Shown: in pieces, positions 18,587 to 27,846 of the stretch
Position numbering within the stretch: the first letter of the stretch is position 1
Layout of the letters: every line of letters begins with the position of its first letter
NCBI GenBank assembly: GCA_965656445.1
Contig: CBFHKO010000003.1
Location: 124,001-188,000, forward strand
DNA length: 64,000 nt
Reading direction: 5' to 3'
Source of the DNA: JAHEJA01 sp965656445
GTDB taxonomy: Bacteria; Pseudomonadota; Alphaproteobacteria; Rhodobacterales; Rhodobacteraceae
Position numbers and translations under genes: made by a program
Notes under the pieces: generated by a model
Database searches by the model: none
What the model saw: the letters and a program-made list of their open reading frames with translations, nothing else
What the model was told of the DNA's origin: nothing

Positions 18587-19696
18587 TTAACGCTGATCTA
18601 ACGCGTCTGAGAGAACCTTTAGCACCACATCTTTGGGGACGTCTGATGTGACAAAGGCCTTGCCAATTCCACGCGCCATAATAAAGTTCAGCGTCCCATC
18701 AACGACTTTTTTGTCTTGGCCCATCAAATCCAACAGTCCCGCCGCATCTGGCAAATCACCATCTATGTCGGCAAGGTCCACTTTCATCCCCATTTCACTC
18801 AGATGCGCACGCACACGGCTGGGATCCTCTTGGGAACACAAACCTAGACGTGCAGAGGTTTCAAAGGCCAGAGCACAGCCAATTGCGACCCCCTCGCCAT
18901 GCAACAGGCGATCCGAATATCCAGTGGCCGCCTCAAGAGCATGACAGAAGGTATGACCTAAATTCAGCAAAGCGCGATCGCCCTGCTCTGTTTCATCGCG
19001 CTCGACAATGTCCGCTTTCATTTGGCATGATATGCGCACCGCTTCGGCGCGGGCATCCTGGTCCCCTTGCGCTAAACGCGGACCATTGATTTCCAACCAT
19101 TCAAAAAACTCGGCATTTCCTAAGAGGCCATATTTTACAACTTCGCCGTAGCCTGCCAGAAAATCACGCGGGGTTAATGTGTCCAAGACAGCAATATCAA
19201 TCAAAACGCGCGAGGGTTGATGAAAGGCCCCAATCAAGTTCTTGCCTTGTGGCGCATTGATGCCCGTTTTCCCGCCAACAGAGCTATCCACTTGCGCCAA
19301 GAGCGATGTTGGAATTTGAACAAAACGAACACCACGACGTAACACAGCCGAGGCAAAGCCGACTAAATCACCGATCACTCCTCCACCAAGGGCGATCACA
19401 ATATCCTTGCGCTCGACCTTTTCGGACAAAAGCCATTCAACGGTTTGCGAAAACGGTCCCCATGATTTGGTCGCCTCTCCAGCAGGCAAGACCAAAGATG
19501 ACTGTGAAATACCCGCGGCCTCTAACGCCGCACAGAGCGGTTTCAAATGCAAGTTCGCCACATTGCTATCGGTGACAATCGCAACCTTGGGCCGTGACAA
19601 GAGATCCCTCAAATGCACGGCAGCATTATCAATCAGATTGGCCTCAATCAAAATATCATAAGCCCGCTCGCCTAAATTCACATGGACGTTTTGCAT
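18587..19696 (-). CDS. aroB: 3-dehydroquinate synthase
   Basis: AroB cyclises DAHP to 3-dehydroquinate, step two of the shikimate pathway, using NAD and a metal. The 369-residue protein has LPAGEATKSW, the NAD loop ALGGGVIGDLVGFASAVLRR, and PTSLLAQVDSSVGGKTGIN. The metal-binding histidines appear in LNLGHTFCHALEAATGY and LLHGEGVAIGCAL. It follows aroK directly with a one-base gap, so the two are an operon supplying aromatic amino acids and folate. Confidence 0.97.
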   Translation of the reverse strand: MQNVHVNLGERAYDILIEANLIDNAAVHLRDLLSRPKVAIVTDSNVANLHLKPLCAALEAAGISQSSLVLPAGEATKSWGPFSQTVEWLLSEKVERKDIVIALGGGVIGDLVGFASAVLRRGVRFVQIPTSLLAQVDSSVGGKTGINAPQGKNLIGAFHQPSRVLIDIAVLDTLTPRDFLAGYGEVVKYGLLGNAEFFEWLEINGPRLAQGDQDARAEAVRISCQMKADIVERDETEQGDRALLNLGHTFCHALEAATGYSDRLLHGEGVAIGCALAFETSARLGLCSQEDPSRVRAHLSEMGMKVDLADIDGDLPDAAGLLDLMGQDKKVVDGTLNFIMARGIGKAFVTSDVPKDVVLKVLSDALDQR

Positions 19697-19697
19697 A

Positions 19698-20243
19698 TTA
19701 TTTGGTCCTTAAAACATCGGGGCGCTTGAGCAAGGCCGTGATCACGTGATCTGTCATGTCATCAATGGAATAGGCTTCTAGAGATGGAACAGCAATATCG
19801 GCCAATTGATAAATCGGAGCGCGTTTCTCATGCAGGTCTTTTAGAGTTTGAAACGGATCAGGCGTGCGTAACAAGGGGCGCGTATCTTTGTGTTTCACCC
19901 GTCCCCAAAGCACAGAAACATCAGCGTCCAACCAAACCGAAACACCTTTTTGTGTCATCATAGCGCGATTATGATCCGCTAAAAACGCGCCGCCTCCCGT
20001 CGAGAGTACACAAGGTTCCCCTTCTAACAAGCGATCAATGACAAGGCTCTCTTTTTGACGAAAAAACGGCTCGCCATCACGTTCAAAAATTTCCGCTATT
20101 TTGCGATTTGCAGCCGCTTCAATTTCGGCATCTGAGTCTAAAAAAGGAACTTCAAGCCGCGCAGCGAGCGCTTTGCCTACGGCAGTTTTGCCTGCTCCCA
20201 TCATCCCTACAAGGGCAATCGTCTTTTGTAACACAAATTCCAT
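19698..20243 (-). CDS. aroK: Shikimate kinase
   Basis: AroK phosphorylates shikimate with ATP. In the 181-residue protein the P-loop is ALVGMMGAGKTAVGKALA near residues 9-26, followed by FLDSDAEIE (substrate/metal aspartates), FRQKES, and LSTGGGAFL. I chose the ATG at 20243, which puts the P-loop at the normal distance from the N-terminus and has a purine-rich AAGAGA upstream; further in-frame starts to 20402 add unrelated sequence. The gene is divergent from a small membrane-protein gene at 20365. Confidence 0.95.
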   Translation of the reverse strand: MEFVLQKTIALVGMMGAGKTAVGKALAARLEVPFLDSDAEIEAAANRKIAEIFERDGEPFFRQKESLVIDRLLEGEPCVLSTGGGAFLADHNRAMMTQKGVSVWLDADVSVLWGRVKHKDTRPLLRTPDPFQTLKDLHEKRAPIYQLADIAVPSLEAYSIDDMTDHVITALLKRPDVLRTK

Positions 20244-20364
20244 AAATCTCTTATTGGCGATCTTAGGACAAAATTCAATGCACATAACAGAAGTGAGGTG
20301 AACTTCTGCGCGAGCTGTTATATAAGGGGAGTAAGACAGGCGACGACAGGCATCAGGATACGAC

Positions 20365-20514
20365 ATGGGACGACTTATCAAATGGCTGATATATTTGTGC
20401 ATTTTGGCCTTTTTGGCCTTAACAGCATATGCCTATTTGGGGCCGTTCTTTAATGTTTCATTCGCCCCTGACACCACGGAAATGACCACTCCGGTGATTC
20501 TTGATGGTCGCTAG
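20365..20514 (+). CDS. Small single-pass membrane protein (49 residues), unknown function
   Basis: The reading frame begins MGRLIKWLIYLCILAFLALT. It has one hydrophobic helix at residues 5-28 with positive charges before it, so the N-terminus is probably cytoplasmic, and a short polar tail ending in DGR. The stop overlaps the start of the next gene by 11 bases, a common sign of translational coupling. I do not recognise a family. The position between aroK and xerD, with a larger exported partner, is to my knowledge common in roseobacters. Confidence 0.75.
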   Translation: MGRLIKWLIYLCILAFLALTAYAYLGPFFNVSFAPDTTEMTTPVILDGR

Positions 20515-22024
20515 GTTTGTCTATGCTTTGTGTCTCATTCCACTGCCGTTGATGGCACAACAGCCTTTGTCGGCAATTGATTGGCTCGAGAACACGCAGC
20601 CTGCAAACACGTTACCAGAACCGAACCAAGCGACCCAGCCGGAGATTCGCGGTGTCGTGAGACCAGATATCTCTGTGACCCCTTTGGATGAGGTTCAATC
20701 TGATTCTGTAGGTTTGCTTCCCTCAAGCGTGACGGGCTTGCCCGTTTCCATCTGGCGTAACAGTCAGACGCGACAGCTTATCTCGCAACTTGAGCGGCTC
20801 AGCATGAGCCACAACCCAGCAATTCAACAACTCACATTTAGCCTTATGCTGGCCGAAGCGGATGCGCCAAGTGACAGCAACGGCAAATTCGAATTCCTTG
20901 CCGCCCGCGTTAACACATTAATTGGCTATGGGGCCATTGATCCTGCTTTGGCTTTGGTTGAACGGGCCGCCCCTCTTCCTGCTCCATTGGTGCCCTTGCT
21001 TTTTGATCTCTCGTTGCTCACAGATGCGCTTGATCCTGCCTGCGATCAAGTTTTGCAGCTTGGCAGCTCATTTAACGATGATGCCGCACGCATTTACTGC
21101 ATCGCGCGCAAAGGGGATTGGTTAACGGCCGTTTTGATTTTGGAAACGGCAGAAGCCTTGGACACCTTGTCGCCGCGCATGGCAGCCCTGATGCATCTGT
21201 TTCTTGAAACGGATATTGATGATGTTTTGGCGGCAAATATGCCTCCGCCCCTCGACCCGTCGCCTTTGGAATTTCGCATCTATGAGGCCATAGGCGAACC
21301 GCTTAATCCGGCCTCTTTGGATCGGGCCTATTCTGTGAGCCAGCTCTCAGGTGAAAATGGGTGGAATTCGCAACTTCGCGCAGCAGAGCGTTTGGCAGAA
21401 ACTGGCGCCTTGAGTGACAATAGATTGCTTGGTATTTACACATCAAGTGAGCCATCCGCCTCTGGTGGCGTTTGGGAACGTGTTCGCCAGATGCATACTC
21501 TTGAAAATGCACTGAAATCCAATGACTCAGATCAGATTCTTACTACCTTCAAAACGGCTAAAGCAGAATTTGACGATGCACAACTTTTGGCACCATTTGC
21601 GCGTTTGTTTATGGAACAGGTTATTGAGAAATTAGACAAGACATCGCTCGATCGGGACATATTAGAAACCGCATTTTTGACGCCGAACTATGAAAGTTTT
21701 GCGTCTCTAGTCTCACAAGATGCGACGCGTGAATTGCGCTTTAAAGCGGCGATTGCGCGCGGGGATTTAGGCGACTGGATCGCGGGAAGTGATCTCGAGG
21801 AAAGCCTTGTCCAAGCCTTTCAAGACCCCCAAATTCATCACAGCATTCAGGACCTCCTGAGCCAAGGTCGCCTGGGTGAGGTCATTTTGACCGCAATTGC
21901 ACAATTTGATCGCGGGGCCGCGGGTGATTTAAACGATCTCAAAGAAGCCATTTCGATCTTTCGCTATGTGGGCCTAGAGGACACTGCACGGCGCGCAACC
22001 CTGTCCTATTTGCTCGGATATTAG
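20504..22024 (+). CDS. Exported helical-repeat protein of unknown function
   Basis: This 506-residue protein has a Sec signal peptide at residues 1-18 (ARFVYALCLIPLPLMAQ). The mature part is almost entirely alpha-helical, leucine- and alanine-rich, with pairs of short helices that look like tetratricopeptide-type solenoids (for example LISQLERLSMSHNPAIQQLT and LALVERAAPLPAPLVPLLFD). No catalytic motif is visible. It is probably periplasmic. The ATG at 20504 lies inside the previous small membrane-protein gene, suggesting that the two products are made together. The next gene, xerD, starts four bases after its stop. Function unknown. Confidence 0.8.
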   Translation: MVARFVYALCLIPLPLMAQQPLSAIDWLENTQPANTLPEPNQATQPEIRGVVRPDISVTPLDEVQSDSVGLLPSSVTGLPVSIWRNSQTRQLISQLERLSMSHNPAIQQLTFSLMLAEADAPSDSNGKFEFLAARVNTLIGYGAIDPALALVERAAPLPAPLVPLLFDLSLLTDALDPACDQVLQLGSSFNDDAARIYCIARKGDWLTAVLILETAEALDTLSPRMAALMHLFLETDIDDVLAANMPPPLDPSPLEFRIYEAIGEPLNPASLDRAYSVSQLSGENGWNSQLRAAERLAETGALSDNRLLGIYTSSEPSASGGVWERVRQMHTLENALKSNDSDQILTTFKTAKAEFDDAQLLAPFARLFMEQVIEKLDKTSLDRDILETAFLTPNYESFASLVSQDATRELRFKAAIARGDLGDWIAGSDLEESLVQAFQDPQIHHSIQDLLSQGRLGEVILTAIAQFDRGAAGDLNDLKEAISIFRYVGLEDTARRATLSYLLGY

Positions 22025-22027
22025 CGC

Positions 22028-22981
22028 ATGTCTTTGCAGCATATTTCAACCTTTCTTGAGGCCAAGGCTGCCGAAGAAGGCGCCTCAGAAAACACACTGT
22101 CTGCCTATGCGCGGGATCTTAAGCACGCAATGATTTGGGCGGGTGAGCACAGTCTATTAGACCTCAGCATGTCGGACATAGAAACCTATCTTGTCAGTTT
22201 GGACAAAGAAGGTTTATCCAAAGCAACCCGCGCACGTCGCTTGTCCGCTCTAAAACAATTTTATCGGTTTTGCGTCGAAGAAGGCTGGCGCAGCGATAAT
22301 CCCGCCATTCAAATCAGTGGACCGGGAAAGTCGAAAAAATTGCCCAAGACGCTCAGTATGGCTGATGTTGACGCTCTTCTTACTGCGGCACAAGACATGG
22401 GAAAAAATAGTGCGGATACGACGCGCGATATGTGCTTGATGCAGCTTCTTTATGCGACAGGTATGCGCGTGAGTGAACTCATGTCGCTCCCAATGACGGC
22501 GGCGCGCGGCAATCCCGACATGCTCCATGTTATGGGCAAAGGCAACAAAGAGCGGCTTGTTCCACTCTCGCACCCTGCAAAGCAGGCGTTGAGGGATTGG
22601 GTCACGATGCGCGACAAAAGCGATGAGGCGCAGAAATCACAAGGTAAAATCACATCCAAATTTCTGTTTCCCTCGCGCGGAAAATTGGGGCATCTCACGC
22701 GGCATTGGTTTTATGCGCGGATCAAGGATATGGCGCTTCATGCGCGGATTGATCCTGCATTGGTGACGCCGCATACAATACGTCACGCCTTTGCCACGCA
22801 TCTCTTGGCCAATGGAGCCGATTTGCGGATCATTCAAACGCTGCTTGGACATGCGGATGTGTCAACGACAGAGATTTACACGCATGTCCTCAGTGATCGA
22901 TTAGAAAGCTTGGTCCAAGATCATCATCCCTTGGCCCAAACGCGCAACTCTTCGGGTAAAACATCTTCAGAAGGCCAGTAG
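22028..22981 (+). CDS. xerD: Site-specific tyrosine recombinase XerD
   Basis: XerD with XerC resolves chromosome dimers at dif near the division septum. The 317-residue protein has the N-terminal SAM-like DNA-binding domain (residues 1-90) and a catalytic domain. The active-site residues are visible: the arginine in YATGMRVSELMSLP, HTIRHAFATHLLANGADL (HxxR), LGHADVSTTEIYTHV (histidine and the nucleophilic tyrosine). Length is normal for XerD. Its 3' end overlaps the convergent metallophosphatase gene by 58 bases. Confidence 0.93.
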   Translation: MSLQHISTFLEAKAAEEGASENTLSAYARDLKHAMIWAGEHSLLDLSMSDIETYLVSLDKEGLSKATRARRLSALKQFYRFCVEEGWRSDNPAIQISGPGKSKKLPKTLSMADVDALLTAAQDMGKNSADTTRDMCLMQLLYATGMRVSELMSLPMTAARGNPDMLHVMGKGNKERLVPLSHPAKQALRDWVTMRDKSDEAQKSQGKITSKFLFPSRGKLGHLTRHWFYARIKDMALHARIDPALVTPHTIRHAFATHLLANGADLRIIQTLLGHADVSTTEIYTHVLSDRLESLVQDHHPLAQTRNSSGKTSSEGQ

Positions 22982-23736
22982 CCTGTTATTAGGCTGTCGT
23001 GATACCCATGGGTTAACCCCACCTCTTGCATGCGGTACACCGCGCGATCAACGTCATAGTTCAACGCATGAAACGTCACATCGCCATTTTCCAAAACCGC
23101 GAAGCGTGTTGAGGCGTGTCCATTGTGTTGGGGCATACCAATGACCCCTGCATTCACCCAAAGCACATCACCAATGCGTTTTTTAAAGGCGATCCCACTA
23201 TGGCCGGCAACAATCATATCAACGGGACCGACGGTTTTGGTCACAAGATCAATTTCGTGCTCAAACACGTCGTGTGCTGAGGTTTCCCAAATAAACCGAG
23301 ACACATCGCTTAGCCCACCATGAATGACCGCCACCCGCTTGTCACAATGGGTAAAGGTCACAACAGAGGGACAGGTACCCATCCACGCGCGATTTACCTC
23401 ACTCAGCGTTTTTGAGGCATGCGAAAACCACCCGACCGAGAGAATGTCACAAGCACTTCCCTCATCAAACCCACATCCACAGTCAAGCGCACCCTGCGCG
23501 AGCTGAATTTCACAGTTCCCAGCGACGCTCACAATTCTAGTCTCGCGCATCAAATCAGTGGTTTCATTTGGGGCGCCACAATAAGCCACAGTGTCCCCTG
23601 TGGACACCATCGCCTCAGGCGGGATCCCATGATCACGCCCCCAATTTAACAGCGAGACGAGCGCATCAACATTGGAATAAGGCCCACCAAACAGCAACAC
23701 TGCTTGATCACGTTGCCCAATATCGAGAGATGACAT
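22924..23736 (-). CDS. Metallophosphatase-fold protein with an altered first metal motif
   Basis: The 270-residue protein follows the calcineurin-like phosphoesterase layout: GGPYSNVDAL near residue 17, STGDTVAYCGAPNET near 46, VAGNCEIQ near 76, VAVIHGG, VAGHSG, and NAGVIGMPQ. In active enzymes the first motif reads DxHxN and the third GNHE. Here aspartate and histidine of the first are replaced by glycine and tyrosine, and GNHE is GNCE. It may bind fewer metals or act non-enzymatically. The ATG at 23736 has AAGGAGA eight bases upstream. Convergent overlap with xerD is 58 bases. Confidence 0.82.
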   Translation of the reverse strand: MSSLDIGQRDQAVLLFGGPYSNVDALVSLLNWGRDHGIPPEAMVSTGDTVAYCGAPNETTDLMRETRIVSVAGNCEIQLAQGALDCGCGFDEGSACDILSVGWFSHASKTLSEVNRAWMGTCPSVVTFTHCDKRVAVIHGGLSDVSRFIWETSAHDVFEHEIDLVTKTVGPVDMIVAGHSGIAFKKRIGDVLWVNAGVIGMPQHNGHASTRFAVLENGDVTFHALNYDVDRAVYRMQEVGLTHGYHDSLITGYWPSEDVLPEELRVWAKG

Positions 23737-23806
23737 AGAAAGTCTCCTTGAATGCGAAGGCCAAAATCCCCATAACACGCATAACCCTAAGGGAAGTTAA
23801 TGAGAC

Positions 23807-25114
23807 ATGGAACCAGTTACACCAATAATTGATAGCGCCTTTTGGATCACTGTTGGCGGCATTGTACTCCTCCTTGTGTTGTCCGCCTTCTTTTCAGGAA
23901 GCGAAACCGCCCTGACCGCCGCCTCTCGCGGGAAGCTCCGCGCCAAAGCGGACAAAGGATCACGCGGCGCACAGCTTGCATTAGATATAACCGAAGACAA
24001 TGAACGTCTTATTGGGTCTGTATTGCTGGGCAATAACTTGGTCAATATTCTAGCGACCTCTCTCACAACGGCGCTCTTCACGGGTCTTCTCGGAGAAAGC
24101 GGCGTTGCCCTCGCGACATTGGTCATGACCGTCCTTGTTTTGATTTTTGCCGAAGTTTTGCCCAAGACCTATGCCATCACCAACGCGGAAACTGCGGCCT
24201 CTGGTGTTGCGCCCATCATTCGCGTGATCATCAGCATCTTTGCCCCAATCGTCACAATGGTGCGCTGGCTGGTGCGCAAAGTGTTGCGCGTCTTTGGCAT
24301 TCAGACAGACCCTGATAGCCATATCCTCGCTGTGCGTGATGAAATTGCGGGCGCGCTTAACCTTGGCCATTCCGAAGGTGTCGTCGAAAAAGAGGATCGT
24401 GATCGCATATTGGGTGCGCTTGATTTATCAGATCGCACTGTTGAAGAAATCATGTTGCATCGCTCGGACATCGAAATGATTGATGCCAGCCTGCCGCCTT
24501 TAGACATTCTAAACAAATGCCTCGAAAGCAATCACACACGATTGCCCGTGTTCCAAGATGAGCCAGAAAATATCATTGGTGTGATCCATGCCAAAGATTT
24601 GGCTCGCACCATGTATCAAGTGATCTCTGGCCCAGATGCTAAGCTCAGCGAATTGAATTCCTTTGATGTCAGCGCTGTCGCGATGGAGCCTTACTTTATT
24701 CCCGACACAACCAGCCTTGATGATCAAATGCGGGAATTCTTGCGGCGTCGCACGCACTTTGCCCTCGTGGTTGATGAATACGGCAGCCTTGAAGGTTTGA
24801 TTACCCTCGAAGATATCCTTGAGGAAATCGTGGGCGAAATCACCGATGAATTCGATCCAGACGGTGAAAATGTGATTGTTCCACTTGAGGACGGCACCTA
24901 TGTGATTGACGGGGCGATGACTATTCGTGATCTGAACCGAGAAACGGAATGGAACCTCCCAGACGAAGAAGCCAATACCGTTGCTGGCTTGGTCATTCAC
25001 GAAAGCCAGATGATCCCGACAATCGGTCAGGTTTTTCGCTTTTACGGCTTTCGCTTTGAGGTCAGCAAACGCGAAGCGAACCGCATAACGGAACTGCGGA
25101 TCAACCCCCTCTAA
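23807..25114 (+). CDS. Hemolysin/CorC-family membrane protein (CNNM, CBS pair, CorC_HlyC)
   Basis: This 435-residue protein has three or four membrane segments in an N-terminal DUF21/CNNM domain (residues 10-190, including LLLVLSAFFSGSETALTAAS). A CBS pair follows (about 205-335; MLHRSDIEMIDASLPP, VVDEYGSLEGLITLEDILEE), and then a C-terminal CorC_HlyC domain. Relatives take part in magnesium or cobalt efflux or its regulation; true hemolysins are not implied. It is transcribed away from the metallophosphatase gene. Confidence 0.9.
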   Translation: MEPVTPIIDSAFWITVGGIVLLLVLSAFFSGSETALTAASRGKLRAKADKGSRGAQLALDITEDNERLIGSVLLGNNLVNILATSLTTALFTGLLGESGVALATLVMTVLVLIFAEVLPKTYAITNAETAASGVAPIIRVIISIFAPIVTMVRWLVRKVLRVFGIQTDPDSHILAVRDEIAGALNLGHSEGVVEKEDRDRILGALDLSDRTVEEIMLHRSDIEMIDASLPPLDILNKCLESNHTRLPVFQDEPENIIGVIHAKDLARTMYQVISGPDAKLSELNSFDVSAVAMEPYFIPDTTSLDDQMREFLRRRTHFALVVDEYGSLEGLITLEDILEEIVGEITDEFDPDGENVIVPLEDGTYVIDGAMTIRDLNRETEWNLPDEEANTVAGLVIHESQMIPTIGQVFRFYGFRFEVSKREANRITELRINPL

Positions 25115-25121
25115 TGAAAAA

Positions 25122-25147
25122 CGGCGCCCTTGAGGCGCCGCTTTGTT
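25122..25147 (+). terminator. Stem-loop after the CorC-family gene
   Basis: CGGCGCC and GGCGCCG pair around a five-base loop, followed by CTTTGTTT. The U-run is interrupted, so efficiency is uncertain. The convergent oxidoreductase gene ends at 25147, so the element could serve both sides. Confidence 0.7.
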
Positions 25148-27567
25148 TAAGCTCTGAGCTTTTCGCCTTTGGGATCAAAGGGTGGCTCTGACAATATGGT
25201 TGCCCCATGCGGTTTCCCCAAAATCATCACCTCAACGCGATCCCCCGGAACAGCCCCTTTGACATAGGCCAGCGCCAAGGACATGCCGACAGTATATCCA
25301 TAGGTTCCTGAGGTGACCTTGCCAATGCCGACACCATCCTTGAAAATCGGCTCATTGCCCGTAGCATCCGCATTCGACGCAGTGACCGCCTCCTCATCGA
25401 TATGCAACAAGACCAAGTTTTCACGCGCCTCTTCTTGCATGACCTTTTGAGCGGCTGCCTTATTGAGGAACTCTTTGTCCATCTTGCACAACCGATCCAA
25501 GCCCACCTCTTGCGGCCAATATTCGGGGCTGTATTCCCGCGACCAGCTGCCATAGCCTTTTTCAACGCGCATCGACATCAACGCGCGGCTCCCAACGGGA
25601 CCTGCATCGAAATCGCGCCCCGCCTCGACCAACGCTTGATAGAGCGTTGCCTGATCTTCGGTTTTGCAATGCAATTCCCAGCCCAAATCCCCCGTAAAGG
25701 ACACGCGCAATGCCAAGACATCAACACCTGCCAAGGTGATCATCTGCGAGCGCATGAATGGGAAATCTTGCGTGGCAAGGGAAGCATTGGTCAGACGTTG
25801 CAACATATCGCGTGATTTCGGCCCCGCCACGTTAAAGCCGCACATCTCGATTGTCTTGCTTTCAAAGCTCACATCTTCAGGGCGCTCAATCGCGTTGAAG
25901 TAGCGTTGATGATACCGCTCCGCCATCCCCGATCCGATGATCCAGAATTCCTCGTCTCCCGTCCGCGTCACAGTAAAATCACCCGCGATACCACCTCGCA
26001 CAGAAATCAATGGCGTCAAACAGGACCGCCCCACAGATTTCGGCATTTTATTAGCGAAGATGGCATTTAACCAGGCTTCTGCCCCTGCGCCCGCACAGCG
26101 ATATTTGGCAAAGTTGGAAATATCGATGATGCCCGCGCGGTCCCGCAGCATCTTGCATTCCTCACCCACAGGCCCCCACCAATTTTGGCGGGTAAAGCCG
26201 TTGGTGTCCTCTGTCCCAGGTGTCTTGGCAAACCAAAGCGGATGTTCCCAGCCATAGTTCAATCCGAAAACAGCCCCCATATCCTTTTGCATTTCATAGA
26301 TTGGCCGTGTGCGCACAGGGCGCCCTGCGTCGCGTTCTTCATTCGGGAAATGGATGGCAAAGCGTTTGGCATATTGATCGCCCACACGCGCCTTGGTAAA
26401 GGCTTTATCCGCCCAATCCCCAAACCGTGTGACGTCCCAAGCAAACATGTCATATTTGGTTTCGCCCTCGATGATCCATTCCGCCGCCAAAAGCCCCATG
26501 CCACCGGATTGGCTAAAGCCCGGAATAATCCCGTTACAACAGAAATAATTTTTTAGCTCGGGCACTGGGCCAAATAAAACGTTGCTATCAGGCGACCAAA
26601 TCATCGGACCGTTGATCACACGTTTGATCCCTGCTTCTCCGACAACAGGTACGCGATCAATGGCGCGCATCATATTGTCTTCGATCCGCTCAAGATCATC
26701 ATCAAACAACTCATGCCCAAAATCGGGTGGTGTGCCATCCTCGGCCCAGAATTTCAGGTTTTGCTCATAGGCCCCAACCAAAAGCCCCTTGCCTTCTTGG
26801 CGCAGGTAATATTCCCCATCCCGATCCGCTACAGAGGGTAATCGGCGATCCATGCCCTCAATCTCAGCAATTGTTTCAGTGACGAAATACTGATGCTCTG
26901 TGGGCTGCAATGGCAACTCGATCCCGGCCATCCGCGCCACTTCACGTCCCCAGAGACCGGCGGCATTAATCACCCACTGCGTCTGAATATCGCCCTTTGG
27001 CGTGCGCACAATCCACGTGCCATCAGGCTGCTGCTCCGTGGCCGTCACTGGCGTAAAGCGATAGATCTCCGCCCCACGCTGACGCGCGCCCATCGCATAG
27101 GCATTGGTCACACCAGAGGGATCCACATTCCCCCCATCAGGCTCCCACATAATACAGCGAATACCGTCAAAATTCACCAAAGGATGCAGCCTCTCAGCCT
27201 CATCCCGCGATACCTCATAGAAATTCATCCCATACAACTTGGCTTTAGCCGCCTGCAAGCGCAGCTGATGTTCGCGATTTTCCGTTTGTGCCAAATAAAG
27301 CGAACCAGGTTGAAACACACCGCAACCTTGTCCAGTTTCGGCTTCCAATTCCTTATACAAATTCATCGTATAATGCTGAATACGGCTGATATTGGTACTA
27401 TCATGAAGCCCATGGATATTCGCCGCCGCATGCCATGTGGACCCAGAGGTCAATTCATCCCGCTCCAGCATAACAACATCGCTCCACCCGAGTTTGGTCA
27501 AGTGATAAAGAATAGAGCATCCAATAACGCCGCCACCAATGACGACTGCCTGCGCGTGGGTTTTCAT
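25147..27567 (-). CDS. GcvT-fused FAD oxidoreductase, dimethylglycine/sarcosine dehydrogenase type (paralogue 1)
   Basis: The 806-residue protein has an N-terminal DAO domain with dinucleotide fold AVVIGGGVIGCSILYHLTKL (residues 8-27). TSGSTWHAAANIHGLHDST contains the histidine that carries covalent FAD in mammalian dimethylglycine dehydrogenase. An FAO_M linker lies near 370-425, and a GCV_T folate-binding domain from about 430 to the end includes SFTGDLGWELHCK and MRVEKGYGSW. Such enzymes demethylate N-methyl amines and hand the one-carbon unit to tetrahydrofolate. AAAGG precedes the ATG. It is divergent from a close paralogue at 27847. The exact substrate is not determined. Confidence 0.92.
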   Translation of the reverse strand: MKTHAQAVVIGGGVIGCSILYHLTKLGWSDVVMLERDELTSGSTWHAAANIHGLHDSTNISRIQHYTMNLYKELEAETGQGCGVFQPGSLYLAQTENREHQLRLQAAKAKLYGMNFYEVSRDEAERLHPLVNFDGIRCIMWEPDGGNVDPSGVTNAYAMGARQRGAEIYRFTPVTATEQQPDGTWIVRTPKGDIQTQWVINAAGLWGREVARMAGIELPLQPTEHQYFVTETIAEIEGMDRRLPSVADRDGEYYLRQEGKGLLVGAYEQNLKFWAEDGTPPDFGHELFDDDLERIEDNMMRAIDRVPVVGEAGIKRVINGPMIWSPDSNVLFGPVPELKNYFCCNGIIPGFSQSGGMGLLAAEWIIEGETKYDMFAWDVTRFGDWADKAFTKARVGDQYAKRFAIHFPNEERDAGRPVRTRPIYEMQKDMGAVFGLNYGWEHPLWFAKTPGTEDTNGFTRQNWWGPVGEECKMLRDRAGIIDISNFAKYRCAGAGAEAWLNAIFANKMPKSVGRSCLTPLISVRGGIAGDFTVTRTGDEEFWIIGSGMAERYHQRYFNAIERPEDVSFESKTIEMCGFNVAGPKSRDMLQRLTNASLATQDFPFMRSQMITLAGVDVLALRVSFTGDLGWELHCKTEDQATLYQALVEAGRDFDAGPVGSRALMSMRVEKGYGSWSREYSPEYWPQEVGLDRLCKMDKEFLNKAAAQKVMQEEARENLVLLHIDEEAVTASNADATGNEPIFKDGVGIGKVTSGTYGYTVGMSLALAYVKGAVPGDRVEVMILGKPHGATILSEPPFDPKGEKLRA

Positions 27568-27713
27568 GACATTGTGCCTTTCGCTTCGTTTTAGCCACTA
27601 TCTGTCGCAGCGCATCTATGCACTTGCCAAAAGCCGACATTTCACGTCGCAGTTTGCCAAACAAACAAAGCGACCCAAAACCACATCCTCATTTTTTGTC
27701 TAAAAATATCCGC

Positions 27714-27741
27714 GGGGGGTTCGGGGGGCGGCAGCCCCCCG
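27714..27741. repeat. GC-rich hairpin in the divergent oxidoreductase spacer
   Basis: CGGGGGGC at 27722-27729 and GCCCCCCG at 27734-27741 form a perfect eight-base stem with loop GGCA. A second G6 tract at 27714-27719 could pair with the same C6. The element lies upstream of both divergent genes, so it is not a normal terminator for either. Similar G6/C6 hairpins are, to my knowledge, scattered in roseobacter intergenic regions. The rest of the 279-base spacer shows no gene. Confidence 0.7.
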
Positions 27742-27846
27742 CCCGTTTTAAATCTCATGATCGAAATCGACACCTTTGGTCGCAACCTGACTTGTCAACG
27801 CGCAATCAATGCGAAACAACAAGACAACCAACAAAGGAGCAAACCC

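Noticed and set aside
26893..27594. A 233-codon plus-strand frame
   Set aside because: It mirrors the N-terminal half of the GcvT-fused oxidoreductase and shows no protein features of its own.
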